A DNA stretch of 64,000 nucleotides from Cryptomeria japonica (lineage: Eukaryota; Streptophyta; Pinopsida; Cupressales; Cupressaceae): NCBI RefSeq assembly GCF_030272615.1, contig NC_081412.1, forward strand, positions 665,924,352 to 665,988,351. The letters run 5' to 3'. Below, in pieces: positions 1-11,966 of the stretch (the first letter of the stretch is position 1; each line of letters starts with the position of its first letter). The position numbers were made by a program, and so were the translations under genes. The notes beneath the pieces were generated by a model, which was not told where the DNA came from, did no database searches, and was given only the letters and a program-made list of their open reading frames with translations.

Positions 1-1093
1 CGTAATGTGCTTGAGGTCACTTATCATATCACGTGTTTGTTGTGTCTTCATCCCTTAAACAGAAAATCAGACATCTAAAAAACTGGAAAATAGAAGCAAA
101 ACATCAAACTTTATTAATAAAAAATATGTCCAAACAAAGTTTTTATCTCTGTTTTGTCCTCTGTTGTACGAGTTTGTTAGTGTGTCATATAAGGTATCTA
201 GTTTATCATCCGGTCCAGTGATAATTATCATACGATCCAATTTAGCAGAAAATTTTATGTCATCTTTCATCGTCCGGCCCAATGATAATTGTCATAGGAG
301 TCATCTTAGTAGAGGATTTTGTGTCATCAATTGTCGTCTAGTTCTGTGAGAAAGCTTGTACGAGTCTATGTCTTATGTCATACGAAATTTGCTGGTTTTC
401 GTATGAGCCTGTCTGAATTGTCATTCGGGGTTGTATACTTTGTCGTACGAATGTATGTCTTTGTCTGTCCAGAACTGTCTTCTTGCATGTCTTTTTCAGA
501 TCTATCATATTTGCTTGGTCAGTTTACAGTGAGAATAAAAACCTGTTATCTGTTATTATGTGCTTAGATTGTCTCCTTGGTTCGCTTGGTCAAGTTATCA
601 TCTATCAAATCGGACTCTAGAAATAGATACCTCAAGATTTTTGAGTATTCACCTTCAACAAGTTCAAGATCTAAACATCTCAAAGTGCATTATCACCCTC
701 TTTGATAAACTGATCACTCAAAACATAGTTTCTCATCAGGACCTATCATCCTCTATCACAAAACTATAATGTTTGGTCAAGATAACCTTGTCCCACATCG
801 TAGGATATATTGTTCCTATTGGACTTGGTTTTTATCAAAATCATCATCATTGCACTCCAAAACCGAAGATCAAAAAACTTGCAAACTTATTAAACACTTA
901 AATCCTCTTTTCGTGTCATATCATTTTATCACATTTACATTGACAATTGATCACTTATCGAAACAACTTTTGGACAATCGAACCATAGCACAATATCTAA
1001 CACACGTGTATGCCCATTTTAATGAGGGCTCAGAGATGAAAGATTGCAAAAACAGAAATAGAAACGTTTGAAATAACTGAAGATCATACAACC
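1..1093 (+). other. Untranslated leader of element A
   Basis: AT-rich sequence without a convincing protein. It lies between the presumed off-window 5' LTR and the gag start at 1094. Related element B has a 2.3-kb leader between PBS and gag, so a leader of this length is expected. A loosely repeated motif around GTCATACGA recurs at about 225-460. The short open frames here look like chance. Confidence 0.5.
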
Positions 1094-2585
1094 ATGGAAC
1101 ACGAAGATGAAATACAAGTTGAAGAGGAAATAATAGAACAACATGTTAGAGACATCAAAAAACATCCGCAATTCGATAAATTTATTGAGAAAATATTGGA
1201 GGGAGAAAAAGAAAAATATTTCCTAATGTTTGCAAAATCTAGTGCTACGCTCCCCCAAGTTTTTGATGTGAACAAATTGACACAAAAGAGAAGTGACCCT
1301 CCCTTAATAACGAATAATCTGAGGATATATTTGGTCTCAAACGTAATGACACGTCAATTCATAGTAACACCAGACCCAATGAGGCAACTCACATTCCCAA
1401 AAGGGATGACGTAGAAATTCTAAATAAACTCTCAATCCAATGAGGATACAAGAATGGGTAGAGAGGATACAAGAAGAGATCAAGATCCTCCTAAAATGAA
1501 AAATCATGATTATACCAGAACAAATCATGTCGATAATCCTATCACAACTCTCACACAGCAAATACAAACACTGCAAACATAAATTCAAGATATGCAGAGA
1601 GGAAATGTTAGAAGATACTCACTCCAAGAAATTTGTCCTTATTCATTCGACATAAATCTAAACATGATACCATTTCCTATAGGTTGTGAAACTCCTAGAT
1701 ATGAAAAATATGATGGAAGCACTGATCCCCAAGATCATATACCAAAATTTTGCATAATGAGTATGGAGTTTGCACATGAAGATAAATACTTGATGAGATT
1801 ATTTCCAAAAAGCTTAACTGGACTAGCCATGGAACGGTTCTCCAAACTTCCACCTGGAATCAGATCATTCTTAGAATTGGTGGATAAGTTTGTTTTGCAA
1901 TACTCTTACAACATACAACATGAAGTAACAATGCTAGACCTATGTAATGCCAAACAAAAGAGTGGAGAACCTTTCGTGATATTTTTACAGAGATGGAGAC
2001 GATTAGCTTCACGATATCCTCGTACAATGCCAAAGTATGAAAAAATGGACATATTCATCGACAACCTAAATGATCAAATTAGTTATCATCTAAAAATGCA
2101 AGGACATCAAAGCTTTCAAAATATGATTGATAATGGAATCAGAATGGAGGAAGCCAGGATAAAGAAGGGTGAGTTGAAAATATTCAAAGAAGGAGTTCAT
2201 ACTCCTAACAACACTAACAACAATAACAATGATAAGACAAAGTTTTGGAATAGAAATCGTAATGTCATCAATGATGGAATAGTGGATAACAAAAATGTGA
2301 GACCAAAACAACCGGTTTTTAATTTATCCAACCACTCGACAGCATCTCAACAAAACAATAATCATCAAAAAGCAACTATCAAAAATTTCTTTTGAAGGCA
2401 ATTTACAAACATTGGTGAACCCCTTGGATCCGCATTAAAAACACTTCTAGCAAACAAATTGATTACTTTTCCAGAAGGAAGGAACTACGAACCTCAATTA
2501 AAACCCCCTTGGTGGAATGATAACCATTATTGCGATTTCTATCGAAACAAGGGACATCACATAGATATTTGTCAGAAGTTGAAAC
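1094..2585 (+). pseudogene. Element A gag, N-terminal part and core (fossil)
   Basis: The first part (from 1094) is an acidic N-terminal region. The stretch from 1592 matches the retrotransposon gag core, with YDGSTDPQDHI, LMRLFPKSLTGLAMERF and FLQRWRRLASRYP, in the same order as the gag of element B (13372-15081). At 2500-2580 comes the Tat-type CHHC knuckle (NHYCDFYRNKGHHIDIC), immediately before the insertion point of element B. The sequence resumes on the other side of B at 18155. Decayed coding sequence with several breaks. Confidence 0.8.
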
Positions 2586-3365
2586 TTTATATGGTGAAAA
2601 ATGGATAAAACAATATTGAAAGACTAAATGAATTCAACCACAAAACCCTAGCCTAACAACAACAAAGATCCACTATAACATATGAAGATTACCTAAGACA
2701 ATGCAAATCAAATGAAATCACAAAGATTATACCATCACATATCCAATAGGGTTTTGGATCTCCATTCTTCCTATCTCCATTGATCTTGCTTGATATATTT
2801 GCTCTTAGATTTTATGTGTGCACAAGAGCTCAACAAAAAATGGAAATGTGGTTGCAAGTAGGATCGCATATGAAAGTGCAAAGCATAGTGTGTAGTCAAT
2901 TGATCAAGTAGTTAGGGTTGATAATGAAGGAAGTATCCTCTTATATAGAAGACACCATATGAAATGGAGGGATAAGATTGAGAGGTGTAAAAAGAGGTCG
3001 GCTATGATTAGAGGGTAGGTAAAGAAAATATTAAAATAATGAAAGGGGTAGGTAGTGTATGAATTAAAAGATGAATGACATGTGTCATATGTAGAAAAGG
3101 TTAATGAATTAATTAAATAAATAAAGATTTATTTAATTAATAGAGGAATAGGGATCAATTAAATAAATAAGATATTTATTTAATTTAGGAAAAGGATAAT
3201 TTAAATAAATAAATGTATTTATTTAAATGAGAAATAAGGTTAGAAGAGGATAAATGAATTAATTAAATAAATAAAGATTTATTTAATTAATAGAAGAATT
3301 AGGCTAAAGTAATTAAATAAATAAAATATTTATTTAATTAGACATGACAATTTTAGGTGTCTACA
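2586..3365 (-). repeat. Element B 3' LTR
   Basis: Matches 17377-18154 almost base for base. In element orientation it starts TGTAGACACC at 3365. Its U3 half contains five AT-rich palindromes at about 3107-3141, 3156-3185, 3197-3227, 3257-3291 and 3311-3340. Each has an AATTAAATAAATAA arm facing TTATTTAATT, spaced about 50 bp apart. Confidence 0.95.
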
Positions 3366-3379
3366 TTTTGCCCCTCTTT
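3366..3379 (-). other. Element B polypurine tract
   Basis: On the minus strand the sequence AAGAGGGGCAAAA directly precedes the LTR start TGTAGACACC. The same tract and LTR start recur in element A at 25959-25972, which supports a shared family architecture. Confidence 0.85.
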
Positions 3380-3720
3380 GAGACAATGCGGCTTGTCGCG
3401 TTGTTTCAAAGAAGATAATATGAATTGATACAAAGTTGCCCCAAGATGGGAATGATATGCCCCCTTGAGAGATTGGATGAAAAATGTCTAAAAAGATCAC
3501 AAACAATCTCTCGATAAGAAAGAAAGGCTAGAATGGATTGACCGGATAGGATAGAGTGACAGAGTCACAGGATAAAGAAGACTGACTCGGGAAATGAGGG
3601 CTAGGACCAGGGCTAGGGCAGTCTATAAGATAGACTACGAGGGAAATGCATCCTCATTGTCATCCACACATCCAAGAGATCAGAGTGCAGAGCGAGATAG
3701 AGCAGCAGCAATCAATAGTG

Positions 3721-3786
3721 ATGGCATTGGTTCACAGATTCGATCGCGTTCGTCGATATCAGAGAACAGCAGATGCAGGAGAGCTG
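3721..3786 (+). other. Candidate first coding exon of the antisense plant-mobile-domain gene in B
   Basis: An ATG at 3721 opens 22 codons that end exactly at a consensus donor (GTAAGT, 3787-3792). A matching acceptor with a pyrimidine tract (TTTTCTTGACTGCAG, ending 4703) precedes the recognisable domain at 4704, and both sides are in phase 0. It lies on the plus strand, opposite to the genes of element B. Recognised from splice signals only. An alternative frame with an ATG at 3594 is also open across this stretch. Confidence 0.45.
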
Positions 3787-3896
3787 GTAAGTACCACAAA
3801 ACCTCCTTGTACTTTGTTGCAATAAATGTTGTCATTAATGCATCTTAGGTAGCGCAATAAATGCATTTTTAGGAAATGTCAAAAATGTCCAAAAAC

Positions 3897-4125
3897 GTGT
3901 AGGCGCATCTACGTTGGTGCCAGGCATGTCTGTGGTGGCTAGGCCCGTCTGTGTTTGTGCCAGGCGCGTCTATGTTGGGAAAAGCGTATGTGCCAAATGC
4001 GAGCATGTCTGCGTTGTTTAGGTGCGTTTGTGAAATGTGGGCACGTATGTGCAGGACAGGCACGTCTGTGCAGAGCATAGGCATGTCTGTGTATTTCAGG
4101 CACGTCTGTGCAGAGCAGGCATGTT
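3897..4125 (+). repeat. Degenerate array of GGCACGTCTGTG-like units
   Basis: About ten imperfect copies of a 12-14 bp motif (GGC[A/G][C/T]GTCTGTG) at irregular spacing of 15-30 bp. The reverse complement of the same motif forms arrays at 15575-15760 and 16995-17240, near the other end of element B. It lies in the candidate intron 3787-4703. Confidence 0.7.
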
Positions 4126-4361
4126 TATGCAGTCTCTAAGTGAATTTATGTCTTCAATGTCAAATCGGCAGTTCTGTGATGAACATACGTTGTCGATTGG
4201 ATAAGCTGCTAAGAGGATACACTCAAGCAGGTCCTCTAGGGAAGACTAGGATAGCAAATAGGGTTGGGATTGACAATTCTGTGATAGAACATGCGTTGCC
4301 AATTAGGAAACTACTCAAGAGGATTCACTCAAGAAGAGGCCCTAGGATAGGATAGATCAAG

Positions 4362-4665
4362 GCACTTTGTGATGAACAGTGAGTACCAAGACATAGTACT
4401 TTGGATGAATAGGGAGTACCAATAGGAGCAGCACTTTGTGATGAACAGTGAGTGCAAATGTGAGTAGCACTTTGTGATGAACAGGGAGTGCAGATGTGAG
4501 CAGCACTTTGTGATGAACAGGGAGTGCAAAACACGTAGTACTTTGTGATGAACAGGGAGTACCACCAGGATAGAAGAAACACTTTGTGATGAACAGTGAG
4601 TGTCACTAGGATAGAGTACCATATGTACTTAGATAAAAAGTAGCATTTTGTGATGAACAGTGAAT
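4362..4665 (+). repeat. Minisatellite, about 35-bp period, eight copies
   Basis: Copies of [G/A]CACTTTGTGATGAACAG begin at about 4362, 4397, 4431, 4467, 4503, 4538, 4579 and 4643. The period is 34-36 bp for most of the array, widening at the right end. It lies inside the candidate intron of the antisense gene in B. The units adjoin one another with variable sequence between cores, so this is an ordinary minisatellite. Confidence 0.85.
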
Positions 4666-4703
4666 GCCACTATGAGTGATATGATTGATTTTCTTGACTG
4701 CAG

Positions 4704-6615
4704 GAGTATTTGCCTATGCTAGAGTCACGAGAGAGATTCTCGTCGACTCAGAGGTTGCGACCAGAGTTGACATTCGAGGACAGAGCTGCCATTGAGGGTA
4801 TGGGCCTGCGGTATATTATGTATGTGCCTGAGTTTCGGGTGAACATGGGTTTGCTGACTGGGCTAGCTGAGAGATGGCACTCAGAGACGTGCACTTTCCA
4901 TTTGCCGATGGGTGAGATGATAGTCACCTTGGAGGATGTTTATAGGATATTGCAGGTACCTATTGATGGGGAGCTGATTCCTTATGATTGAGAGGGAGAC
5001 AGGGAGGCCCTAAGATGAGTGTTTCAGGATCCAGGCCTAGAGATGAGAGTTGGACACGTGGCATGGGATACGATGATAGTAACAAGACTAGCACTACCAG
5101 CAGTGCTAGGAGGAGTGATCAGTGGGTTCCTGTGTCCAGACAAGGTGACACGAGGGTTGGTTGTGGGCTGAGGGAGCACCTTCGAGACACTGGTTACACA
5201 ACACACCAGATATGCTTGGGGACCGTGTGTGCTGGCACACTTGTATTATGAGCTACATCAGTTTGTGTATCATGGATCCGTAGGATTGGGTTGCAGACTT
5301 ACATTGTTGCAGGTATGGGCCTATGAGCATCTATTGGTTACCCGACTGATACACTTTAGGGGCAGGGGTCATGGACGCAGTTTTGTACATTTATATGATA
5401 TGATTACATCCTAGCCACGGATTGGCAGGTTGGAGCATTGGCGTCGAGTCCTGGATGAGATCGACACTGTGATATGGAGGTCATACCTTGGGTGCGAGTA
5501 GTGGGAGGAGGACATAGTGGATCTACCTTATACTTTCTAGAGCAGATATCTGATTGGGTGGATGCCCTATGTTTTGGAGAGACAGCTGATTGATAGAGTA
5601 TGTAGGCAGTTTGGCCATATTCAACAGATGCCACAGGGTTCCAGGATGTATGCTCGGACTCAGGGATCAGGCACACTTTGGGCCATTCTTGTCTTATGAT
5701 CAGGCCGTGACGCAGCTAGTAGAGATGGTGTCGATGCCATGGGATATGTGGCCAAAGATTGAGGATGCAGGTATGGATGCAGAGTTCACTGCATATTGGG
5801 CTGAGCTTCCCTTTCCACGACTAACAGACCCAGGGGAGCTTCTAGATGGAGATGGTGGTGGGGATGAGGATGATGATGGAGATGGTGGGGGGAGAGGCCA
5901 ATGGAGGAGGGGGGGCTATTGGAGAGAGGAGGTTGGTTCCACGGAGAGAGGGTGGGGAGGAGAGATAGGATCAGGTGGTGAGGGGTCAGGGTGGATTGCC
6001 ACTACAGGTGCCAGTAGCACAGGGTCCTAGACAGGTGCAAGGACAGGGGAAGAGGAAGGTACAAGTATAGGCACATGCACCAGTATAGGGGGAGGCACAG
6101 GCAGAGCCATAGGTAGAGGCACAGGGGGCCGAGGAGGAGGAGGATGAGCTGCTTGAGCTGAGGGAGATCTGTCAGGGACAGGCAGATGAGATTCAGGACC
6201 TGGAGGGAGACAACTAGGCTCAGGAGGTGACTGAGGGAGATAGAGCATGAGCGAGATCAGGCTATCCAGCGCTATACTAAGGCTAAGACAGCACTGAGGG
6301 TTGGGAGGCAGGCGACAGAGGATACAGGGGCTAGATATGCCTATGTTTTATGGGTAGGGGAGGAGATAGGTTACTAGCGAGACCTATACTACGGGGCAAT
6401 GCCACCAAAGCAGCGGGCGAGGAGCTTCCACAGACCATCACAGACAGTGACGACTACGGGAGGGACCCAGAGGAGACAGGCATCCAGCGGTGGGGTTATG
6501 GGTCCTCCACCACCACCAGATAGGGGGGGCAGGAGAGATGATCCTGGGGCAGGTCCTTCTAGGGCTCAGACTCCATTGAGGCCAAGCGGCTCCGAGGGAG
6601 GGAGTTCATCATAGT
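4704..6615 (+). pseudogene. Plant mobile domain (PMD, MAIN/MAIL-like) gene carried antisense in element B
   Basis: The plus-strand reading from 4704 contains RWHSETCTFHLPMGEMIVTL followed by EDVYRILQVPIDGELI. This is the recognisable start of the plant mobile domain (PF10536, 'aminotransferase-like'), known in host MAIN/MAIL proteins and in plant transposable elements. Later PMD-like blocks are seen at about 5229-5414 (LAHLYYELHQ, LLQVWAYEHL) and 5590-5800 (C-terminal block ending near TAYWAELPFPR). An acidic, Gly/Asp-rich tail follows, then a low-complexity stretch to about 6615. It runs opposite to gag-pol and sits between integrase and 3' LTR. The coding sequence is broken in several places. 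Function in the element is unknown. Confidence is high for the domain and lower for gene limits. Confidence 0.72.
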
Positions 6616-6723
6616 CGTAGAGAGCTCCCTATGTATCAGTGTTTTGTACCATTTTGTATTATGATGTAGACACCTTCAGGTGATTTTGTAGCCATATGAT
6701 TTTGACATCATCATATCATGACA

Positions 6724-6726
<3 letters not shown>

Positions 6727-6779
<53 letters not shown>
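6727..6779. repeat. (TA)n microsatellite
   Basis: About 26 uninterrupted TA dinucleotides just downstream of the antisense PMD-like gene. Length is likely to vary between individuals and to be error-prone in assembly. Confidence 0.95.
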
Positions 6780-6783
<4 letters not shown>

Positions 6784-8380
6784 TGATTCATCTTTGCGGC
6801 AACTATATGCGTGTACCTATGTGATGAGATGTTTCATGATGTATGTGTTATGTGATGCTTATGACATGGATGCAAATATATACATGATGAAATGCAATAT
6901 TTTTGTTCTTTTATATTTTATATGTTATGCAAATGCAAATGTGAATGTATGAAATGCAAATGAATATGATAATGCAAATGATTATTTACATGATGAGAAT
7001 GTAAAATGTGCTAACATGTGTTGTGTGCAGGATGTGATGCAATTGTGATATCTATATGTATGTATGAAATTCTTATATGTGGTAATGCAAGTGCAAACTA
7101 CATGAAATGCAAATGTTTTTGGCATGTCATTATACTCAGTCATGTGATAGCAGGCTACACGGACTCAAGAAGGATGATGAAAGTCAATCCAGAAAGGGGG
7201 ATGGAAGATAGAAGATATGAAAGTGAAAGAGCTTCTTGTGCGTTATCATCATTGAGCTTTATTATGGCAAGTAGGTTATGACAATCGAGGCATATGTTCG
7301 ACCCAGAAAGTCATTGTATCTGTTTGCATGGAGATAAGATAGTTGAAAACAAGGAATGCCCCAGTTCACACTAGACTTTCAGTGTCCTCATATCCTTGGA
7401 CAAGTCATAGCATTCCTAAGAGACAATCCATAGACAGCAAATACAAATAGGTGACGATATCCCATCCTCGCCTTTCTAGTCAAAGACATCCTGGAGATAG
7501 AATCTCTAGTCAAAGACATCTCGGAAAAGCTAAAAGACATGTCACCAAAAAATAAAATAAAAAGAAAACTAAGACTCGACACCAACATCCACTATAGTCC
7601 TTAAGTTTAGTGTCTCTTGTCACTTGTATAAGTCATATTTGATTGTGGTCACAATGTTTACTTTCACAAAAAGGATAGATAGCACTGAACCATAATGTTG
7701 TCTGAGTCTACTGAAAGATTTGATTTGTTGAAGCCCATTGTTGCTGCTATGTCTCATCTGAAACTGACTGAATCCATGAAACTGATACTGTATTGCGGAG
7801 AAGATGGAACTTTATTGTGGATTGTGATGTAAATGCTGCTTTATTGTGGATTGTGCGCGGATACACTGAAGAAAACTGGAAGAAATTGTACTCCTTGAAA
7901 CATGTGATGCTCTTAGTTCCACACCCATCACTAGACATAGGATTTGCCTTAGCCACAAATAGGAGCTGATTTATTATGTATGAAAAGAGTGAAAAAGGGG
8001 ATTTATAATGAATGGCGAACCAATCTTAGGTAGATCAATAACAAGCCATGATGGGAATGTGTAAGTTTATTATGAATGGATAGGTTGTGAGTGTGTGCAA
8101 AGTGAAAAGATGAAAGTGAATCCTGAATGAGGGAGGAGCAATGTCTCTACACATGGCATTGGTGACCCAGTTTTCACCACGGTACTTGCCCAGGGAGCCA
8201 CCGAAGTGGTTTTCACCATTGGACAAAAAAAAAATTTCTTTACTTTTTTTTTTTTTTTAATTTATTTATTTTATTTTTGTTGTCACAAGGCACCTGTTTG
8301 CCAGGTTTTCACCAAGTAACGATTTTTTATGTTTTATGATTTTTTTATATTTTTGAAATTAGGATACTCTGAAGAGCTAT
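6780..8380 (-). other. Element B non-coding region between integrase and PMD-like gene
   Basis: No convincing protein on either strand. It contains ATGCAAATG-rich low-complexity sequence (about 6840-7010), several short open frames, and a T-rich/A-rich block near 8227-8280. I see no further gene here. Confidence 0.5.
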
Positions 8381-9518
8381 GTGTAAAACCTACGAAGGTG
8401 CATGTTGTCGATAAGATCCTCTAAATGTTCACCCTCTATGGTTGAGAGCTAATGTGCCCCAAATCCATATGCTATTGTAATGATGTAAGGACCAAGCCAG
8501 TTTGGTTCGAACTTGCCCTTCTTCTCTCTCATTGTTGATAAGCCAGTCTGAGAACCAAATCACCTATCTCAAATGTGTCAGGCTTGACTTTGTGATTGTA
8601 GCTGCGACTCATTCATTGTTGATAAGCCTTCAGATGATTAAAAGCAGTTTGTCTTCATTCATCCAATAGTTCAAGTTCTTGTAAGTGAGAGACCCTATAG
8701 TCTTCATCACTGATAATGTTTTGCAAAGAAACTCGTAAAGAGGGTAGCTCAACCTCAATAGGAAAGATAGCTTCAGCGCCGTAGGTATGTGAATAGGGTG
8801 TAGCTCCTGTAGGTGTGCAAACACTTGTGTGGTAAGCCCAAAGTGCGGGATTAAGTTGGATATGCCAATTACGGCTAGCGTCGTCGACTATCTTTTTTAA
8901 GATTTTAAGGATTGTTTTATTAGACGCCTCAGCTTGACCGTTACCTTGGGGGTAATATGGTGTGGAGAAATGATGGGAAATATGGAAGCAGTCACAGAGT
9001 TCATGAACATCCTGATTTTTTAAGGAACGCCCATTATCGGTGATAATGGAAATAGGAAAACCGTATCGACAAATGATATAGGTGAGAATGAATGTAGCAA
9101 TTTGTTTTCTAGTGACTTGCATGAGAGGCACGACTTTGATCCATTTTGTGAAATACTCTGTGGCAGTGATAATGAATTTATGACCATTAGAGGATGGAGG
9201 GTGAATCTTGCCTATGAGATCGAGTCCCCACTGACAAAAGGGCCAAGGAGTCACAATTGGTTGAAGTTCTTGTGTTGGCGTATGAATGAGGTCTCCATGT
9301 AGTTGACACTGCTTACATTTCTTGACAAACTGATATGAGTCTTTTTCCATATTGGGCCAGTAATATCTAGTCCTGATGAGTTTCTTGGCTAAGGTAGGAC
9401 CACTTGAATGTGGACCACATATCCCTTCATGTACTTCATGTAACGCAATCTGAGCTTCCTCCTTTTCTAAACATCTAAGAAGAGTGCCATCTAGACCTCG
9501 ATGGTATAGGATTGGCAA
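8381..9518 (-). pseudogene. Element B integrase (fossil, largely open)
   Basis: A long minus-strand frame (8655-9518) shows the HHCC zinc-binding region (HEVHEGICG followed by CKQCQLHGD). The integrase core follows with its acidic residues visible in WGLDLIGKI, SIITDNGRS and GQAEASNKT. Downstream to about 8380 the C-terminal KGKFEPNWLGP motif is still legible. Position after RNase H and the D,D,E arrangement identify a Ty3/gypsy integrase. It overlaps the end of the RNase H frame by a few bases. Few breaks are apparent. Confidence 0.9.
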
Positions 9519-10680
9519 ATGAAAGTGCGACGTTGGTTATTGGATAGATCAGGAGGTAGGGTATTGTCACGAAGGTATGTGAAAATGGAACCATATAACT
9601 GGGACTCAAGACCAACAACACATATCATCTCAATAGGAATGATTTCATATGAGGGAACCAAAAGGTTATCCACCAAGAACTCATAGTGGGTCTCATTCGG
9701 GGGTAGATCGATCAGTGAAGCAATTGTAGCCATGGCATTTGCGGCTCGATTCTGCTCTCTTGGTATTTGCTCAAAGTCTATCTTTGTGAATTGTTGTTTC
9801 AAGTCATCGACCATTCTTTTGTAAGGCATTAATTTCTCATCCTTTGTTTGGTAATCATCAGTTGCTTGACGAATTACAAGTTGGGAGTCCCCAAAAACAC
9901 GAAGTTCCTGGATCTTCCACTGAACTGCAATCCGTAATCCAGTTGTTAATGCTTCATATTCTGCTATATTATTGGTGCAGGGAAATGATAATTGATATGA
10001 TTTTGGTATAGAATCCCCTTGAGGAGTTATGAAGAGGATGCTAGCTCCTACCCCATGCTGTGTGTATGAGTCGCCAAAGTATAGTTGCCATGGCTTTGCA
10101 TGTGACACTGTTAAAATAGATTCATCTAGAAATTCTGAAATTAGAGGAACATCATCTATCATGGGAGCATCTGCTAACTGATCTGTGATAGCTTGTCCTT
10201 TTATTGCTTTTCTATCCACATACTCGATGTCAAATTCACTCAGGATCATTACCCATTTGGCTAGTCGCCCCGTAAGTGTTGCTTTATTGAGAAGGTATTT
10301 CAATGGATCGATCCTTGCAACCAACTTAGTCTTGTGAGTTAGCGTGTAATGTTGTAATTTATGTGAAGCAAAGACCACAATGAGACATGCACACTCAATT
10401 GGTGTGTAGTTTAGCTCATATCCCACCAATGTGCGACTGATATAGTATACTACCTTTTCTTTGCCCTCAGCAACTTATTGTGCTAAGAGTGCCCCCAGTG
10501 CTATTGAAGTAGCTGATATGTATAATAATAAAGGCTGATCTAGAATTGGTGGCAACAAAACTGGCAGATTCAGAAGATAATCTTTGAGTATCTAGAAAGC
10601 CTGTTGACAGTTATCATCCCATTTTAATTTGATGTTTTTATGTAGCAAGTGCTAAAAGGGATTACATTTATCTACAAGTT
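9491..10680 (-). pseudogene. Element B dual RNase H region (fossil)
   Basis: The 312-residue frame at 9491-10429 carries the end of the gypsy-type RNase H (NYTPIECACLIVVFASHKLQ). A second RNase H follows (WQLYFGDSYTQHG, NNIAEYEAL, VFGDSQLVI, REQNRAANAMA). Two RNase H domains in a row is the established signature of the Tat lineage. The sequence linking it to RT continues to about 10680. Confidence 0.88.
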
Positions 10681-11359
10681 GTGCTATGAATCTTCGTATG
10701 GATTAGAGTCTCCCTTGTAAAGACCGAAGTTGACTGATATTTCTTGGTGGTTGCATCTCTAGGATGGCCTTGACTTTTTCTGGATTGGCTTCGATTCCTC
10801 TTTTTGATACAATGAATCCTAGGAGCTTCCCATAGGTTACTCCAAAGACACATTTCTTGGGGTTTAATCTTACTTTGTATTTTTCCAATCGATCAAAGAT
10901 GACTGAAAGTATGTCCAAATGTGTATTTCTGTCTATTGATTTGCCTAAGAGGTCATCAACATAATCTTCCATAGTTACGTGCATGAGATCATGAAAGATA
11001 GTAGTCATGTCTCTTTGATATGTAGCGCCTACATTTTTTAGCCCGAAGGGCATGACATTCTAGCAGAAGGTTCCCCAAGGACAAGTGAATGCTATTTTGT
11101 GTTGATCCTTGGACGCGATCTTTATTTGATTATAACTAGAGAATCCATCCATCAATGATAACATTTCATGACCTGCTGTGAGATCTACAATCAAATCTAT
11201 GTTTGGTAATGGGAAGTCATCCTTAGGACAATCTTTGTTGATGTCTCTAAAATCTGTACATATTCTGATCAAATCTAGGTATGTCGAGGTAGTTATCAAG
11301 ATCATCATTGGCCCTCTCCTCATCAGTCTCGATCGTGAACGAATCCAAATTATCATCAC
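10681..11359 (-). pseudogene. Element B reverse transcriptase (fossil)
   Basis: RT blocks on the minus strand include FRDINKDCPKDDFPLPNID and LMDGFSSYNQIKI, then MPFGLKNVGATYQR and the catalytic YVDD box (EDYVDDLL). The order and spacing are those of plant Ty3/gypsy RT. The tether ending in SQLRSLQGRL is typical of the Tat group. A small number of breaks is present. Confidence 0.9.
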
Positions 11360-11491
11360 TAGTAGTGCATTCTGGGACAGGTGTTCTCATTCTATGTGAT
11401 TTCAACCTAGAACCTAGAGACAAGGACTGTGTGGAATCCTCAGGGGTTGTTTCTTGACCAACTTTGAATTTTTCATAAAATTCCTCTTCTT

Positions 11492-11966
11492 CTATTGGTT
11501 CACTTGGTTCTTTGAATGTCTCGACGAGCTCATAGTCACTAGAGGATTTGTTTGAACCCCATTCCCATTCATTGGAGTGTGGAATAGCGATTCTCTTGTT
11601 GAATTTTGGCAGCTTTGATTTGTAATGCTTCTTCTGTCCTTTGAGTGTGGACCTTGGAAGTCACGAAACCAAGTCCCTTCGAGCATTCCTTTTTGAATGT
11701 CAATTTAGGTTGTAAAGGTTCAATGATGCCTTCCTTTCTTAAACCAAGAGGACTTTTGCCATCATACCCAAATTTTTGTAGAGTCTTGAACCCTTTGTCA
11801 TATTTCTCACATGGTATACTAATGTGATCTTGTGTATCATTTTCAAGGTCTTTGTAAAGAATTTTGTATAAGTATTCCTCTTCCAATTCACCCAATTTTT
11901 GAAAGATAGTAGGGTCCCATTTGAGTACAATGATAGATACCTATTTATTAGGATGTGGTCTTCCAT
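11492..11966 (-). pseudogene. Element B G-patch-like linker between protease and RT
   Basis: The minus-strand frame at 11569-11895 reads GFKTLQKFGYDGKSPLGLRK followed by EGIIEPLQP, which fits a G-patch (glycine-rich nucleic-acid-binding motif). Element A has the same motif at 19460-19540, so it is a family feature. G-patches next to the protease are known in some retroviruses. Their role in plant Tat elements is not known to me. Confidence 0.6.

Noticed and set aside
4362-4665. Regular repeats resembling a CRISPR array
   Set aside because: Period about 35 bp with adjoining degenerate cores, no unique spacers of constant length, no cas genes, and a plant context: a minisatellite.
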